From Datisca glomerata (lineage: Eukaryota; Streptophyta; Magnoliopsida; Cucurbitales; Datiscaceae), in the NCBI GenBank assembly GCA_003255025.1, contig QANY01002466.1, positions 124,001 to 188,000 on the forward strand: 64,000 nt of DNA. Reading direction: 5' to 3'. Position 1 is the first letter of the stretch. Each line of letters opens with the position of its first letter. Made by a program: the position numbers and the translations under genes. Of this stretch, positions 63,201 to 64,000 are shown piece after piece. Under the pieces are notes generated by a model, which made no database searches, had not been told where the DNA came from, and saw nothing but the letters and a program-made list of their open reading frames with translations.

Positions 63201-64000
63201 ATAACGTTCTCATGCATTGCACCTTGTTAAAGCAAATGTGGGATTATAAAATAAAGTAGGGTCAAAACCTTTTTTAATAGAGGATCTGGATTGCCTACCA
63301 TTACCATGCATAACTTTTTTTATAGAGGATTTGGATTGCCTATCATTACTATGCACGGTAGACGAGAAGTTACATCTGATTTTCTCTATTACCATGCAAT
63401 GATAGACGGGATGTGAGATCTAATTTTTTTTCTTAGATCTGAGTGGGTCAAATTGAATAGAAAAAAAGCTAAATAAAAGTAAATTTTATTTAAGAAATAA
63501 TATTTTAATATAAAAATAATTATATCATATCTGATTTTTTTATTTTTTAGATGTAGATGGATGGTTAAATTTGATCCAACTGTCACCTCCATCGTTACTT
63601 AAAAATAATTATGTCATATATAATTACTTGGTTTGAATATTCAAACCATCTAAGTTTATTATATAAGTACTTATTTAAAAACAACAATTCTAATTAAAAT
63701 AGAAAAAAGTACACTTAGTACCTCTATACTTTAGGATCAGTTTCACTGTAATTCTACCCTTTAAAAAGTTTCAAACTTGACCTTATATTTACACAACCAT
63801 CTCAAACAAGATCTTCCTTCCAACTTCGATAAAAAAAAGTTCGGTTGTTAAAGTTAAGAATGTTTCAGATTCAGTTCCATCGATTTTTTTAAAAAAATTT
63901 GAACCGATCCAAAATTTTTATTCTAGCTATATGTGAAATCGAACCAAATCGTAAATATTATATGAATCGAAATGAATCGAATCAAACCGTGAATATTATA
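63201..64000. other. No gene; local repeats and a TIR-like segment
   Basis: A unit TTTTATAGAGGATTTGGATTGCCTA with ATTACYATGCA occurs twice (63,270-63,310 and 63,318-63,355). At 63,711-63,790 the sequence TTAGTACCTCTATACTTTAG and following text resembles terminal inverted repeats of MULE-type MITEs, but the partner end would be outside the window. The last 150 bases repeat ATCGAA/GAACCGA motifs. Confidence 0.35.

Overview
This window is eukaryotic, from a flowering plant and most likely a eudicot. It is AT-rich and gene-poor, and almost everything recognisable is a transposable-element relic: Ty1/copia, Ty3/gypsy, L1-type LINEs, one CACTA terminus, two Mutator-like elements (MULEs) with a captured Ulp1-type protease gene, and an endogenous pararetrovirus. 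I found no intact host gene. All coding calls come from reading translations by eye, without database searches.

Layout. 1-1850: a fold-back array of degenerate short tandem repeats. 3.5-7.1 kb: fragments of long copia-type LTRs, one copia RNase H tail, and two strong hairpins in LTR-like sequence. 7.1-7.4 kb: CT/AC microsatellite. 8.0-8.9 kb: 5' part of a LINE (minus). 11,978-12,043: a tRNA-Pro-like relic. 13.1-17.3 kb (minus): endogenous pararetrovirus with TATA box, tRNA-Met primer site, movement-protein and coat-protein remnants; a second fragment of it lies at 17.7-17.9 kb. 18.7 kb: one CACTA terminus. 18.8-20.0 kb: copia RT (minus). 20.3-31.1 kb: a plus-strand LINE split into three pieces by a minus-strand LINE and by a minus-strand gypsy element (22.8-30.5 kb).

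The most notable part is 33.6-53.4 kb: two related MULEs in mirror orientation (E1 about 33.6-44.0 kb, E2 about 45.7-53.4 kb). Each has a MuDR-type transposase gene convergent with a spliced gene that encodes, in order, a DUF1985 domain, a coiled-coil-like segment, a Glu/Lys-rich tract and a C48 (Ulp1-like) protease. Arrays of a short hairpin-forming motif (core GTGTAGTCTACAC) occupy the introns and intergenic gaps at matching positions in both. The Ulp1 catalytic His and Cys are kept, while the usual Asp is Asn in both copies. A 1.95-kb solo LTR with a 5-bp duplication sits inside E1.

53.4-64 kb is a nested stack: a gypsy relic (62.0-63.2 kb, minus) is interrupted by a copia element (53.4-61.98 kb, plus), which is itself interrupted by another long-LTR copia (55,335-60,467) flanked by CATAC duplications.

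The genes do not form a pathway. The record is one of successive insertion and decay, with E1 the best-preserved coding unit (one in-frame stop in its DUF1985 exon).
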